Source: Thioalkalivibrio sp.
GTDB lineage: Bacteria; Pseudomonadota; Gammaproteobacteria; Ectothiorhodospirales; Ectothiorhodospiraceae
Assembly: GCA_018224485.1 (NCBI GenBank)
Contig: JAGTVE010000058.1
Coordinates: forward strand, 1-5,541
Length of the DNA: 5,541 nucleotides
Direction: 5' to 3'
Shown in pieces: positions 1 to 5,541 of the stretch. Under the pieces are notes generated by a model. It was not told the origin of the DNA and ran no database searches. It worked only from the letters and a program-made list of their open reading frames with translations. Position 1 is the first letter of the stretch. Each line of letters starts with the position of its first letter. The position numbers and the translations under genes were made by a program.

Positions 1-1
1 G

Positions 2-706
2 CTTGAGCGCGAGTGCGCGGATGCGGACGTGGACCGGGCGGCGGCCCGGGAGCAGGCCCTCGAGGAGGAACTGCGCGATCTGCGCGCACGCCTGGAGGCG
101 GCGGTCGAGAACCGCGCGTCGGCCCGCAAGGCCTTTGCGGCGATCGGCGGCGATGATGCCGCGGCCCGGGTGGCGGCCGACCGGGAGGAGGCGCTTGCCG
201 GGATGCGTGAGACCGCGGAGCGCTACGTGCGCGCGCGCACCGCCGCGCAACTGCTGAAGTGGGCGATTGATCGCTTTAGGCGGGAGAAGCAGGCGCCGAT
301 GTTACAACGCGCGGGAGAGATCTTTGCGACCCTGACTGAAGGCGCGTTCTCGGCGCTCCGGGTGGACTATGACGATCGGGATCAGCCGCAGCTGAGTGGA
401 CTTCGGCCTGGCGGCGCAAGTGTTCCGGTGCCCGGTCTCAGCACCGGCACCGCCGACCAGCTCTACCTCGCATTGCGCGTCGCGTCGATCGAGGACTACC
501 TGGACCGTTCCCCGGCGTTGCCCTTCGTCGCCGACGATCTGTTCGTCAACTTCGACGACCAGCGTTCAGGGGCCGGTTTCGAGGTGCTGGGACAGCTGGC
601 CACCCGAACGCAGGTGCTCTTCTTCACGCATCACCGGCACCTGATGGACATTGCGCGCGAACGGTTGGGCGAGCGCTTGCACGTGCAGCTTCTCGCCGAC
701 GCCTGA
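2..706 (+). CDS. YhaN-like AAA/SMC-type ATPase, C-terminal part (5' end outside window)
   Basis: This is the last 234 residues of an ATPase resembling YhaN, the Rad50/SbcC-like partner of the YhaO/SbcD-type nuclease. The frame is open to the left edge, so the N-terminal Walker A region and most of the coiled coil are missing. Residues 1 to about 90 are Arg/Glu/Ala-rich and look like the end of a coiled coil. The C-terminal ATPase lobe follows: an ABC-type signature LSTGTADQLYLALR (residues 146-159), a Walker B-like LPFVADDLFVNFDD (173-186) with Asp-Asp rather than Asp-Glu, and an H-loop-like FFTHH (207-211). In this family the two ends of the chain fold together to bind ATP, and the role is inferred as DNA end processing or repair in the cytoplasm. 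A yhaO-like nuclease gene would be expected just upstream, outside the window. Family assignment is firm; the exact subfamily and function are not. Confidence 0.88.
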   Translation, partial: LERECADADVDRAAAREQALEEELRDLRARLEAAVENRASARKAFAAIGGDDAAARVAADREEALAGMRETAERYVRARTAAQLLKWAIDRFRREKQAPMLQRAGEIFATLTEGAFSALRVDYDDRDQPQLSGLRPGGASVPVPGLSTGTADQLYLALRVASIEDYLDRSPALPFVADDLFVNFDDQRSGAGFEVLGQLATRTQVLFFTHHRHLMDIARERLGERLHVQLLADA

Positions 707-723
707 GGCATCGTCACCCGGGT

Positions 724-1500
724 TCAGTTTCCGAAGACCTCCTTGAGCAGGTCGGTGGTGCGTGCCGCGGGGTTCTCCCGGATCCTGCGTTCCTCTTCGG
801 CCAGCAGCGTGAACACGCCGTCCAGGGCCTCGCTCGTCACGTACTCCGTCAGATCGAGCTCGTCGAGCGCCGAGATTCCGGGAACGCGGGTGCCGACCTG
901 GTCGGTGAGTTCGGTGTAGGCCCGGGTCACGCCCGTCTCCTGCATCGACTCGCTGACGATCGGCCGAAAGGCCTCGCCGATGGGTTCGCCGGCGCGCCGA
1001 CGCAGGAAGCGCGTCGCACCGTCGGCAGGTCCGACCAGGATGCCGCGCGCGTCCTCGATTGTCATATCGCGAATCGACTGCAGGATGATCTCTTCCGCCT
1101 GCGGTGCCGCCTGCTCCGCGGCGCGGTTCGTGCCCTCCCCGAACTCGTCGACCTGCCGGCCCAGTCCGACACCGCGCAGAAGGCTGCTCGCGGTATCAAG
1201 CGGTCCGGGCATCGGGATCCGGATCTTCGCGTTGTCCGAGAATCCGCCAGACGTGCCGGCGGTTTCAATCGCCCGCTCGGCCCCCTTGATCAGCGCCTCC
1301 TTCAGTCCGGCGGCCAATGTCTCGTGCTCGGCATCGAGCGGCACGGTATCCGGCTCGGCACCCGGCTCGGCGGGTTCGGTGGAGAGGTCGGGAACGGCCC
1401 CCTTCAGCCGCTCCGTCCAGCTGCCCTGTCCGAGTGCAGAGGTGGAGAAGGCGAGAGCGAGGAGGGCGGTAAAGAGGCCGGCGCGGGTTCGGATGTTCAT
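724..1500 (-). CDS. DUF4197 family exported protein
   Basis: The 258-residue protein matches the DUF4197 family along most of its length, and no biochemical function is established for that family. Residues 1-25 look like a Sec signal peptide (MNIRTR, a hydrophobic core, then SALGQ), so a periplasmic location is expected. Residues 35-58 form an acidic Pro/Glu/Ala linker. The family region runs from about residue 60 to the end. Recognisable stretches are GLKEALIKGAERAI, KIRIPMPGPL (92-101), GVGLGRQVDEF (110-120), MTIEDARGILVGP (146-158), LDLTEYVTSEALDGVF (215-230) and the ending ENPAARTTDLLKEVFG. The ATG at 1500 is chosen because it puts the signal peptide right at the start, although only a weak purine-rich site (AGAGAA, about 9 bases away) precedes it. 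The gene converges on the YhaN-like gene with 17 bases between stops, and it lies 224 bases beyond the stator operon on the same strand, probably as a separate unit. Confidence 0.9.
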   Translation of the reverse strand: MNIRTRAGLFTALLALAFSTSALGQGSWTERLKGAVPDLSTEPAEPGAEPDTVPLDAEHETLAAGLKEALIKGAERAIETAGTSGGFSDNAKIRIPMPGPLDTASSLLRGVGLGRQVDEFGEGTNRAAEQAAPQAEEIILQSIRDMTIEDARGILVGPADGATRFLRRRAGEPIGEAFRPIVSESMQETGVTRAYTELTDQVGTRVPGISALDELDLTEYVTSEALDGVFTLLAEEERRIRENPAARTTDLLKEVFGN

Positions 1501-1724
1501 GTCTGTGCTGTTCTCTATGCCTGGTCAGCGGTGGCGGTCAGTGTTTCGGGGGACGCGGATCGTTCCGCGGCTTCACCCCTGAGGGAGCGGGACCGAATGA
1601 GAGTGACGCAAAGCACACCCTCGGTCAACGCCATGACCGCCCGAATTGCGCCGCCACGGGGGATCCTTTGCACCATCTCGACGGTTCGGGCGCCACTACC
1701 GGGGTGCGTCGTTCCGGGCTGCGT
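1501..1724. other. Intergenic gap between the stator operon and the DUF4197 gene
   Basis: No convincing gene is seen in these 224 bases. On the minus strand this is the 3' side of the stator operon and the 5' region of the DUF4197 gene, so it should hold a terminator and a promoter. I see no strong hairpin followed by a T-run. A TTGACC box on the minus strand (plus positions 1623-1628) could be a -35 element, but 17 bases downstream there is only CACTCT, a poor -10. The DUF4197 promoter therefore remains unassigned. Confidence 0.5.
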
Positions 1725-2759
1725 TCAGAGTGAACCGACGGGGAGTTCGTCGCGCATCTCGAGGACCAGGCTGACGCGCCGGTTCAGTGCGCGGTTGACA
1801 TCGGAATCGTTCGGAGCACGGGGGCGGGTGTCGGCATGCCCCGTCACGCGGATGCGCTCCTGCGGGATCCCGTGTGCGATCAGCTCCCGGGCAACCGTGG
1901 TGGCCCGGATAGACGAGAGTTCCCAGTTCGACGGAAACTGCGGCGTGCTGATCGGGACGTCGTCGGTGTGGCCTTCCAGGGAGATCTTCAGCCGCTCGTC
2001 CTGAAGTGCCGTTACCAGCTCCTCGATCAGAGCCGTCCCAGAGTGTCCCAGGTCGGCCGTACCGGAGTCGAAGAGGATGCCGTCGCCGACTTCCAGGCGA
2101 AGCTGGTGCCGATCCAGCAACAGTTCCAGGTCCTCCTGTTCGCCACGGCTGGCGACGAGATCCATCAGGGCCTCGAAGGCCGGCGGCACCGACGGCTCCG
2201 CGCCGTGCTGCACAACCTCCGGCGGGGCCGGGGATTCCGCGGGCATGGACGCGGCCGGTTCCGGGGCGTCCGGCGCTTCGTCGGCCGGGTCGTCGGCCAG
2301 GGGTTCCGGCCGGGCCGGCGTCGCCTCCTGACTGAGGATCGGTGCCGCTGCAGCGTGCCAGATCGCAGGCTCGACCTCAGCTGCGGATCCTGTCTCGGAG
2401 CCGGCAGGCGGACCGGCCTCGGTCGGACTGACCGCGGGATCCGGCTCGCTCCGGTCTGGCCTCTCAACGGGAGGGGAAAAACCGGCGAGGGGCTGAATCT
2501 CTTCGGGCTCGACGGCGCTCAGCTGGTTCACCTGCAGATAGGTGGCGCCCAGGAGGGCTGCGAACAGTGTGACCAGCAGCAGGAGCAAGTCCATGTACCC
2601 AACGGTCCAGCTGCTGTCGCCGGAGGCGTGCTCGGCCCCGGCCTCCTCGAACTCGACGGTCTCCCTTCGTTGCCGAGCCGGCGCGGCCGTAGCTGGCGCC
2701 GCCGCGCGCTGGCGCTCCCGCCAGCCACCCTGCCGGTCCAGCAGCACCCGTCCGGTCAT
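1725..2759 (-). CDS. motB: MotB/PomB-like stator subunit with OmpA peptidoglycan-binding domain
   Basis: This is the peptidoglycan-anchoring subunit of an ion-driven stator, 344 residues, inner membrane with a periplasmic C-terminus. A cytoplasmic N-terminus of about 50 residues (Arg/Ala/Gln- and Glu-rich) precedes one transmembrane helix at 52-75. Asp57 (in WTVGYMDLLLLL) sits where MotB Asp32 and PomB Asp24 bind the translocated ion. Residues 80-195 form a long linker dominated by Pro, Ala and Glu. The OmpA/MotB domain spans about 216-336, including LEGHTDDVPISTPQFPSNWELSSIRA and a later GHADTRPRAPNDSDVNRALNRRVSL; Asp266 and Arg285 match the residues that hold meso-diaminopimelate in OmpA-like domains. 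The start is fixed by an ATGA overlap with the upstream motA-like stop and an AGGGA ribosome-binding site about 8 bases ahead. Flagellar use is likely but unproven, since no flagellar gene is nearby. Confidence 0.92.
   Translation of the reverse strand: MTGRVLLDRQGGWRERQRAAAPATAAPARQRRETVEFEEAGAEHASGDSSWTVGYMDLLLLLVTLFAALLGATYLQVNQLSAVEPEEIQPLAGFSPPVERPDRSEPDPAVSPTEAGPPAGSETGSAAEVEPAIWHAAAAPILSQEATPARPEPLADDPADEAPDAPEPAASMPAESPAPPEVVQHGAEPSVPPAFEALMDLVASRGEQEDLELLLDRHQLRLEVGDGILFDSGTADLGHSGTALIEELVTALQDERLKISLEGHTDDVPISTPQFPSNWELSSIRATTVARELIAHGIPQERIRVTGHADTRPRAPNDSDVNRALNRRVSLVLEMRDELPVGSL
2278..2301. repeat. 12-bp tandem duplication in the linker-coding part of the motB-like gene
   Basis: TCGTCGGCCGGG is followed directly by TCGTCGGCCAGG, 11 of 12 bases identical. 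The unit is four codons long, so it keeps frame, and it encodes part of LADDPADEA in the Pro/Ala/Glu-rich linker. It looks like a small slippage duplication in low-complexity coding sequence. Confidence 0.6.
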
Positions 2760-3562
2760 GCGCTCATTCCCTGCAACGACATGGATCGCCCTTTCGCCGC
2801 TTCGCGCCCGGGTCCCGTCTCGGGCCCGGCCGCGCCCATGAATTCGCCGATCAGCACGGGGTGCTGGCGTTCGTAAAGCATCATGATCGCGTCCACCAGC
2901 ATGTTCATGTGCAGAAGCTGCTGCCTCGAACGATCCTCCAGCTTCAGCGCCAGCGGGCGGAAGACCAGATTGGCGATCAGCAGGCCGTAGAGCGTGCTCA
3001 TCAGCGCGAAGCCCATGGCCATGCCGATGTGTTCAAGGCCGGACTGGCCGAGGCTCCCCAGCATGGTCACGAGCCCGAACAGGGTTCCGAGCATGCCGAA
3101 GGCCGGCGCGAAGGTGGCCATCGTGCGCAGGATGCGGATGTCGCGGTTGTCGTCCTCCTTCTGCTGTCGGATGCGCCAGTGCAGCATGCGTCCGAGCTCC
3201 TCGCCATTGTGCGGGTCGAGGGCGAGGCGCGTGCCGCCGCGCAGGAACGGGTCCTGGATCGTGGTCGCGGCCCGTTCCGCGCCGCGCACGTCGCCGCGGC
3301 GGTAGCGCTCGGCGATCTGCAGGAAGGGCTTGTAGTCGACGGCGGTCGAGGTCTGCGTCTCTCGGAACAGCGCGGGGATTCGACGCAGCAGGCTCAGTAC
3401 GGGCCCGGGCGAATGACCGATCACCGAGGCCAGGAAGGTGCCGCCGAGCACCAGCACCAGCCCGGGCAGGTTGATGCCGCTCAGGCCGAGGCTCAACCAG
3501 AGCAGGACACCGACCGCCAGCGTGCCCAAGAACGTGAGACCGAAATAGAGTTTCCTGCGCAT
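2756..3562 (-). CDS. motA: MotA/PomA-like stator subunit (four-helix ion channel protein)
   Basis: This 268-residue protein is the channel subunit that pairs with the MotB-like protein in the inner membrane; five copies per two MotB is the known stator stoichiometry. Predicted helices are TM1 at about 6-26, TM2 32-50, TM3 149-171 and TM4 178-201, with the usual large cytoplasmic loop between TM2 and TM3 (IAERYRRGDVRGAER and NPFL-like DPFLRGG). TM3 carries FAPAFGMLGTLFGLVTML, whose Pro153 matches the conserved Pro of MotA (173) and PomA (151). Recalled alignment to Vibrio PomA places Thr160 at PomA Thr158 and Ser189-Thr190 at Thr185-Thr186, the sodium-coordinating positions; proton-type MotA differs here. 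The tail after residue 245 is Gly/Ala/Arg-rich and short, unlike ZorA of Zorya defence systems. The ATG at 3562 has GGGG six bases upstream. It is first in a two-gene operon behind a sigma-54-type promoter. Confidence 0.93.
   Translation of the reverse strand: MRRKLYFGLTFLGTLAVGVLLWLSLGLSGINLPGLVLVLGGTFLASVIGHSPGPVLSLLRRIPALFRETQTSTAVDYKPFLQIAERYRRGDVRGAERAATTIQDPFLRGGTRLALDPHNGEELGRMLHWRIRQQKEDDNRDIRILRTMATFAPAFGMLGTLFGLVTMLGSLGQSGLEHIGMAMGFALMSTLYGLLIANLVFRPLALKLEDRSRQQLLHMNMLVDAIMMLYERQHPVLIGEFMGAAGPETGPGREAAKGRSMSLQGMSA
2757..2774 (-). promoter_or_regulatory. Ribosome-binding site and ATGA overlap setting the motB-like start
   Basis: On the minus strand an AGGGA sequence within the last codons of the motA-like gene lies about 8 bases before the ATG at 2759. 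That ATG overlaps the motA-like TGA stop as ATGA. This is the classic arrangement for translational coupling and supports balanced synthesis of the two stator subunits. Confidence 0.75.
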
Positions 3563-3594
3563 GCCAAACCCCGCGACGAACGTATTCGACAGGG

Positions 3595-3604
3595 CTGCAT
3601 GCAG
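3595..3604. repeat. 10-bp palindrome overlapping the -12 element
   Basis: CTGCATGCAG is a perfect palindrome covering the -12 box of the sigma-54-type promoter. It may be incidental, because the -12 consensus supplies half of it, or it could be a small operator. No further symmetry is visible outside it. Confidence 0.3.
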
Positions 3605-3616
3605 GGGACGTGCCAG
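3599..3616 (-). promoter_or_regulatory. Sigma-54 (RpoN) -24/-12 promoter of the stator operon
   Basis: The minus strand reads CTGGCACGTCCCCTGCAT. This matches the sigma-54 consensus YTGGCACG-N4-TTGCW except for C in place of the first T of TTGC. The invariant GG and GC dinucleotides are separated by exactly 10 bases, as required. Transcription would start near 3589, leaving an untranslated leader of about 27 bases before the ATG at 3562, which is a typical distance. Orientation and placement therefore fit the motA-like gene. Sigma-54 promoters need an AAA+ enhancer-binding activator and are common for flagellar genes in Pseudomonas and Vibrio. Confidence 0.75.
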
Positions 3617-3681
3617 GGTCCATCCGGGGCGGCAGGTGCCCGGATTTCCGGTGAATCGAATCGTTTTGCCGTTCCGCGGCC

Positions 3682-3738
3682 TTGACGCGGCGGCAAAAAA
3701 TCGCCGCCGGCTGCCGGTCCTTTCACCGCTTGCGTCAA
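3682..3738. repeat. Nested inverted repeat upstream of the sigma-54 promoter
   Basis: Outer arms TTGACGC (3682-3688) and GCGTCAA (3732-3738) are perfect inverted copies 43 bases apart. Inside them a second perfect 7-bp stem, CGGCGGC (3688-3694) and GCCGCCG (3703-3709), encloses the loop AAAAAATC. The element lies roughly 95-150 bases upstream of the predicted transcription start, the usual distance for a sigma-54 activator site. The outer TTGAC/GTCAA halves resemble half-sites reported for the flagellar activator FleQ, but their outward arrangement and wide spacing differ from the FleQ box. It lacks a T-run after the stem on either strand, so it is not a standard terminator. Confidence 0.4.
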
Positions 3739-3832
3739 TACCCCGTCATCCGCCGTCCCCGGTCGGCGCGGGCACCGGGCAGTCTGCAGCGGGCGGTTAC
3801 GGCCGCGGGGGCCGAGTCCGCCGCGGCGCTGG

Positions 3833-3842
3833 TGATCGATCA
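3833..3842. repeat. 10-bp palindrome TGATCGATCA
   Basis: This perfect palindrome lies in the gap between the lipoprotein gene and the stator operon, about 245 bases upstream of the predicted start of stator transcription. It could be a dimeric regulator site. It also contains overlapping GATC sites (Dam-type), which makes such palindromes easy to form by chance. Confidence 0.25.
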
Positions 3843-3921
3843 GGCTCACCACGATTATTCGGCTGCGGAGCAGTGGTCCCCGGTCACGAACGGCCCTTAG
3901 CCGCGGTCTGGCAGGGCTGCG

Positions 3922-5517
3922 TCAGCGCGGCTCGAAGGCGAAGCCGAGGGCCTCGAGCAGGTCTGGGTCATCGAAGTGCCGACGCCCCACGAAGGCGATC
4001 GCGTGCAGTCCCCGCTGACGCATCGCGCCCGCGGAGGGAACGCCGAGCGGCCACAACACCAGCCGCTCCGGCCGTTGCGACTGCCGTATGATGCCAGTTG
4101 GGCCGAATAGGCTTCGGGCGGAATCCACTGCCGGCAACTGCAGCTGCGATGCATAGTCCTCGAGGGCGTAACGCTCGGTGGACGTGGATGGGATCGCTTC
4201 ACCGACGTCGACGATGTAGTGGCTTCCTGCCTCCAGCCGCAGGCGCAGCCCGCAGTCCCCGGCCAGTCCGGGGGACAGCGGGAATGTCAGGGGGCGCTCG
4301 CCGTCCAGTCCCTCCAGGTCAATGTGGCTGCCGGCCGGCACGAACAGCGTGTGATAGCAGCCGCACTGGTGAATGCTGTCGTAGAGCACGGGGCGCAGCT
4401 GGTGGTCCAGTGTGACCCGCCAGAGGATGCCGCTCAGGTCCCCGGCGTACAGATCCAGGCCACTCTCGGCCGGGCGCTCCGGAAACCAGAAGGCGTAGTT
4501 GAGCTGGAGCAGGGTCCGGGACCCGAGGCGGGTGTGACTGAGGTAGGTGAAGACCACGGGCCGAGTGGTGTCGATCTCGATTCGCCCCTGTTCATCCAGA
4601 CGAGGCGCTCCGATGCGGTCCGCCTCGGAGCGCTGCTCGACGACCACCTGCGGCATGAACTGTCGGAACAGCGCATCCTGCTCGCCTGCCGAAGGCCGGG
4701 GAACACCCAGCGCATCGGTATCCAGCCGGACCGGAAGCGGCGCGGATGCAGCACTCGCCTCCGGTCCGGAGTAGACGATCCGGCGTTCGAAGCGGGTTGC
4801 GCGCCCAGCCAGGTAGCGTGCGGTCATGTCGCGCCGGTAGCCCGCGATGAAGCCCCGTGCGACCAGGCTGGTGACCGGGTACAGACCCAGGATCCGGGCC
4901 GCGGTGCTGTAGCTGCCCGGGACCCGGTAGGCGGCGGCGTCGAGCCTCTCTGGCGGGTAGGTAGCCAGGAAGCACGAGGTCAGCCGGGAGTCGAGGTCCG
5001 TGAAGTGGTGACGGTCTTCCAGGCCTCGGCGCGCGTCCCTGCCCAGGCGCGCGAATTCCACCGCGTAGGCGTCCCGGCCGAGATCGAAGGCGTGGCCGCG
5101 CCAGGCCATGCGGGCGTTCGGGGGGAGCTCGTCATAGGTGAAGCTCGCGAGAAAGCGGTTGGTGCGCAGCAGCGGGTGGCCGTCGATGCGCCGCAGCCCG
5201 GGCTCGAAGTGGGTGCTGGTGCTGATCGCGTGATCGAGTTCGGTCAGCAACGCCTGGCAGATCTCCGGCTCCGGGGCCGAATGCTCCGGAACGGCACTGC
5301 AACCCCAGAGCGCGAGGGCCGCGACTACAACCAGCCCCAGCTGCCGCGCTCCCCGATAAGCGCCTTCCGCCCGGCCGAACGGCAGCGACCCGTTGCGTCG
5401 ATGTTCCGCGCTTGACGACGATCCCCGCCCCCTGAATCCGGTTCTTCTTTCACGCTGTCCCAACCTCATCTCCCGCCTTCGGTTGTCGTGGCCTTGACGC
5501 GGTGACTGGATCATCAT
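3922..5517 (-). CDS. Putative lipoprotein of unknown function with HxCxCYH motif
   Basis: I do not recognise a characterised family. The frame encodes 531 residues from the ATG at 5517. A hydrophobic run LGLVVVAALALWGC (60-73) ends at Cys73 like a lipoprotein signal, although Trp at -2 is unusual. The n-region is oddly long and Arg-rich (over 40 residues even from Met17 at 5469, which has AAGG six bases upstream), and the frame stays open to the right window edge, so the true start is uncertain. The mature part is soluble-looking, without further membrane helices. Notable segments are RTNRFLASF (118-126), YSTAARILGLYPVTSL (203-218), TYLSHTRLGSRTLLQLNYAFWFPERP (324-349) and LYDSIHQCGCYHTLFVP (378-394). 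His383, Cys385, Cys387 and His389 form a compact possible metal or disulfide site; other cysteines are 87, 182 and 422. It is upstream of, and on the same strand as, the stator operon but separated by a promoter-bearing gap. Confidence 0.8.
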   Translation of the reverse strand: MMIQSPRQGHDNRRREMRLGQRERRTGFRGRGSSSSAEHRRNGSLPFGRAEGAYRGARQLGLVVVAALALWGCSAVPEHSAPEPEICQALLTELDHAISTSTHFEPGLRRIDGHPLLRTNRFLASFTYDELPPNARMAWRGHAFDLGRDAYAVEFARLGRDARRGLEDRHHFTDLDSRLTSCFLATYPPERLDAAAYRVPGSYSTAARILGLYPVTSLVARGFIAGYRRDMTARYLAGRATRFERRIVYSGPEASAASAPLPVRLDTDALGVPRPSAGEQDALFRQFMPQVVVEQRSEADRIGAPRLDEQGRIEIDTTRPVVFTYLSHTRLGSRTLLQLNYAFWFPERPAESGLDLYAGDLSGILWRVTLDHQLRPVLYDSIHQCGCYHTLFVPAGSHIDLEGLDGERPLTFPLSPGLAGDCGLRLRLEAGSHYIVDVGEAIPSTSTERYALEDYASQLQLPAVDSARSLFGPTGIIRQSQRPERLVLWPLGVPSAGAMRQRGLHAIAFVGRRHFDDPDLLEALGFAFEPR

Positions 5518-5541
5518 AACGCCGCGCAGGGGACACGAAGA

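Larger units (their letters stand above)
3563..3921. other. 359-base regulatory gap upstream of the stator operon
   Basis: No protein-coding gene is supported here. The short open frames crossing it lack ribosome-binding sites and recognisable sequence. Reading toward the stator operon (right to left) it holds a 10-bp palindrome TGATCGATCA (3833-3842), a nested inverted repeat (3682-3738), and a sigma-54-type promoter (3599-3616). The stretch next to 3921 should contain the terminator of the upstream lipoprotein gene, but no hairpin with a T-run is visible. The gap contains short A/T-rich patches (for example 3651-3667 and 3695-3701) that contrast with the flanking coding sequence. Confidence 0.6.

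Noticed and set aside
707..723. Shared bidirectional terminator between the convergent YhaN-like and DUF4197 genes
   Set aside because: Only 17 bases separate the stops, and apart from the short CCCGGG palindrome no stem with a T-run is visible.
1836..2876. Long plus-strand open frame (346 codons) opposite the motB-like gene
   Set aside because: It is antisense to a gene with clear domains. Its translation is Arg/Gly/Pro-rich without recognisable motifs, as expected from high-GC codon bias.
2756..3562. Possible Zorya anti-phage system (ZorA/ZorB are MotA/MotB relatives)
   Set aside because: ZorA has a long cytoplasmic coiled tail after the membrane helices, whereas this protein ends about 65 residues after TM4. 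No ZorC, ZorD or ZorE candidate follows, and the MotB-like OmpA domain is a standard flagellar type.
2861..3685. Plus-strand open frame (274 codons) opposite the motA-like gene
   Set aside because: The minus strand encodes an unmistakable stator protein with four helices. The plus frame has no recognisable domain and would run through the sigma-54 promoter.
3678..3690. 13-base match GGCCTTGACGCGG shared with 5490-5502
   Set aside because: One 13-base match in a GC-rich window of this size is within reach of chance, and the second copy lies in coding sequence with no shared flanks.
3688..3709. GC hairpin as a rho-independent terminator
   Set aside because: The A-run (T-run on the minus strand) is in the loop, not after the stem, and no T-run follows the stem on either strand.
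3682..3900. Small plus-strand frame (72 codons, TTG start) in the regulatory gap
   Set aside because: It has no ribosome-binding site, a non-ATG start inside the inverted repeat, and no recognisable protein features.
4219..5415. Long plus-strand open frame (398 codons) opposite the lipoprotein gene
   Set aside because: The translation is low in information (Gln/Gly/Val/Arg-rich). The minus-strand frame is longer and contains a signal-like segment and coherent motifs, so the plus frame is a GC-driven shadow.
5518..5541. Second sigma-54-type promoter before the lipoprotein gene (minus strand GTGTCCCCTGC)
   Set aside because: It resembles the -12 half of the stator promoter, but the -24 GG is replaced by TT at the required spacing.

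Overview
The window is GC-rich, densely coding bacterial DNA with five protein-coding genes. Proteobacterial origin, most likely gammaproteobacterial, is inferred from three things: a DUF4197 protein, a PomA/PomB-type ion-driven stator pair, and a sigma-54-type promoter in front of that pair. Genus cannot be read from the sequence. A high-GC halophilic or sulfur-oxidising gammaproteobacterium would fit, but that is a guess.

Layout. The left edge holds the 3' end of a plus-strand gene for a YhaN-like SMC/Rad50-type ATPase (2-706). It runs tail-to-tail, with 17 bases between stop codons, into a minus-strand gene for an exported DUF4197 protein (724-1500). A 224-base gap (1501-1724) follows, then a minus-strand two-gene operon. 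In transcription order this is a MotA/PomA-like four-helix stator subunit (3562-2756) and a MotB/PomB-like subunit with an OmpA peptidoglycan-binding domain (2759-1725), joined by an ATGA stop/start overlap. Upstream of the operon is a 359-base non-coding gap (3563-3921). It carries a near-consensus sigma-54 (-24/-12) promoter and, farther upstream, a nested inverted repeat where an activator might bind. The right end is a long minus-strand gene (3922-5517) for a probable lipoprotein of unknown function with a conspicuous HxCxCYH motif.

How the genes relate. Only the two stator genes form a clear functional unit: an ion channel in the inner membrane anchored to peptidoglycan, which would power flagellar rotation or another rotary/force-generating machine. 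Their residues resemble the sodium-type PomA/PomB more than the proton-type MotA/MotB. No other flagellar or chemotaxis gene is visible, so this is an orphan stator locus. The YhaN-like ATPase (DNA-repair-type), the DUF4197 protein and the putative lipoprotein appear to be independent neighbours. No mobile element, CRISPR array, tRNA or rRNA was seen. The least ordinary items are the sigma-54 promoter with its upstream repeat, and the uncharacterised Cys/His-rich lipoprotein.
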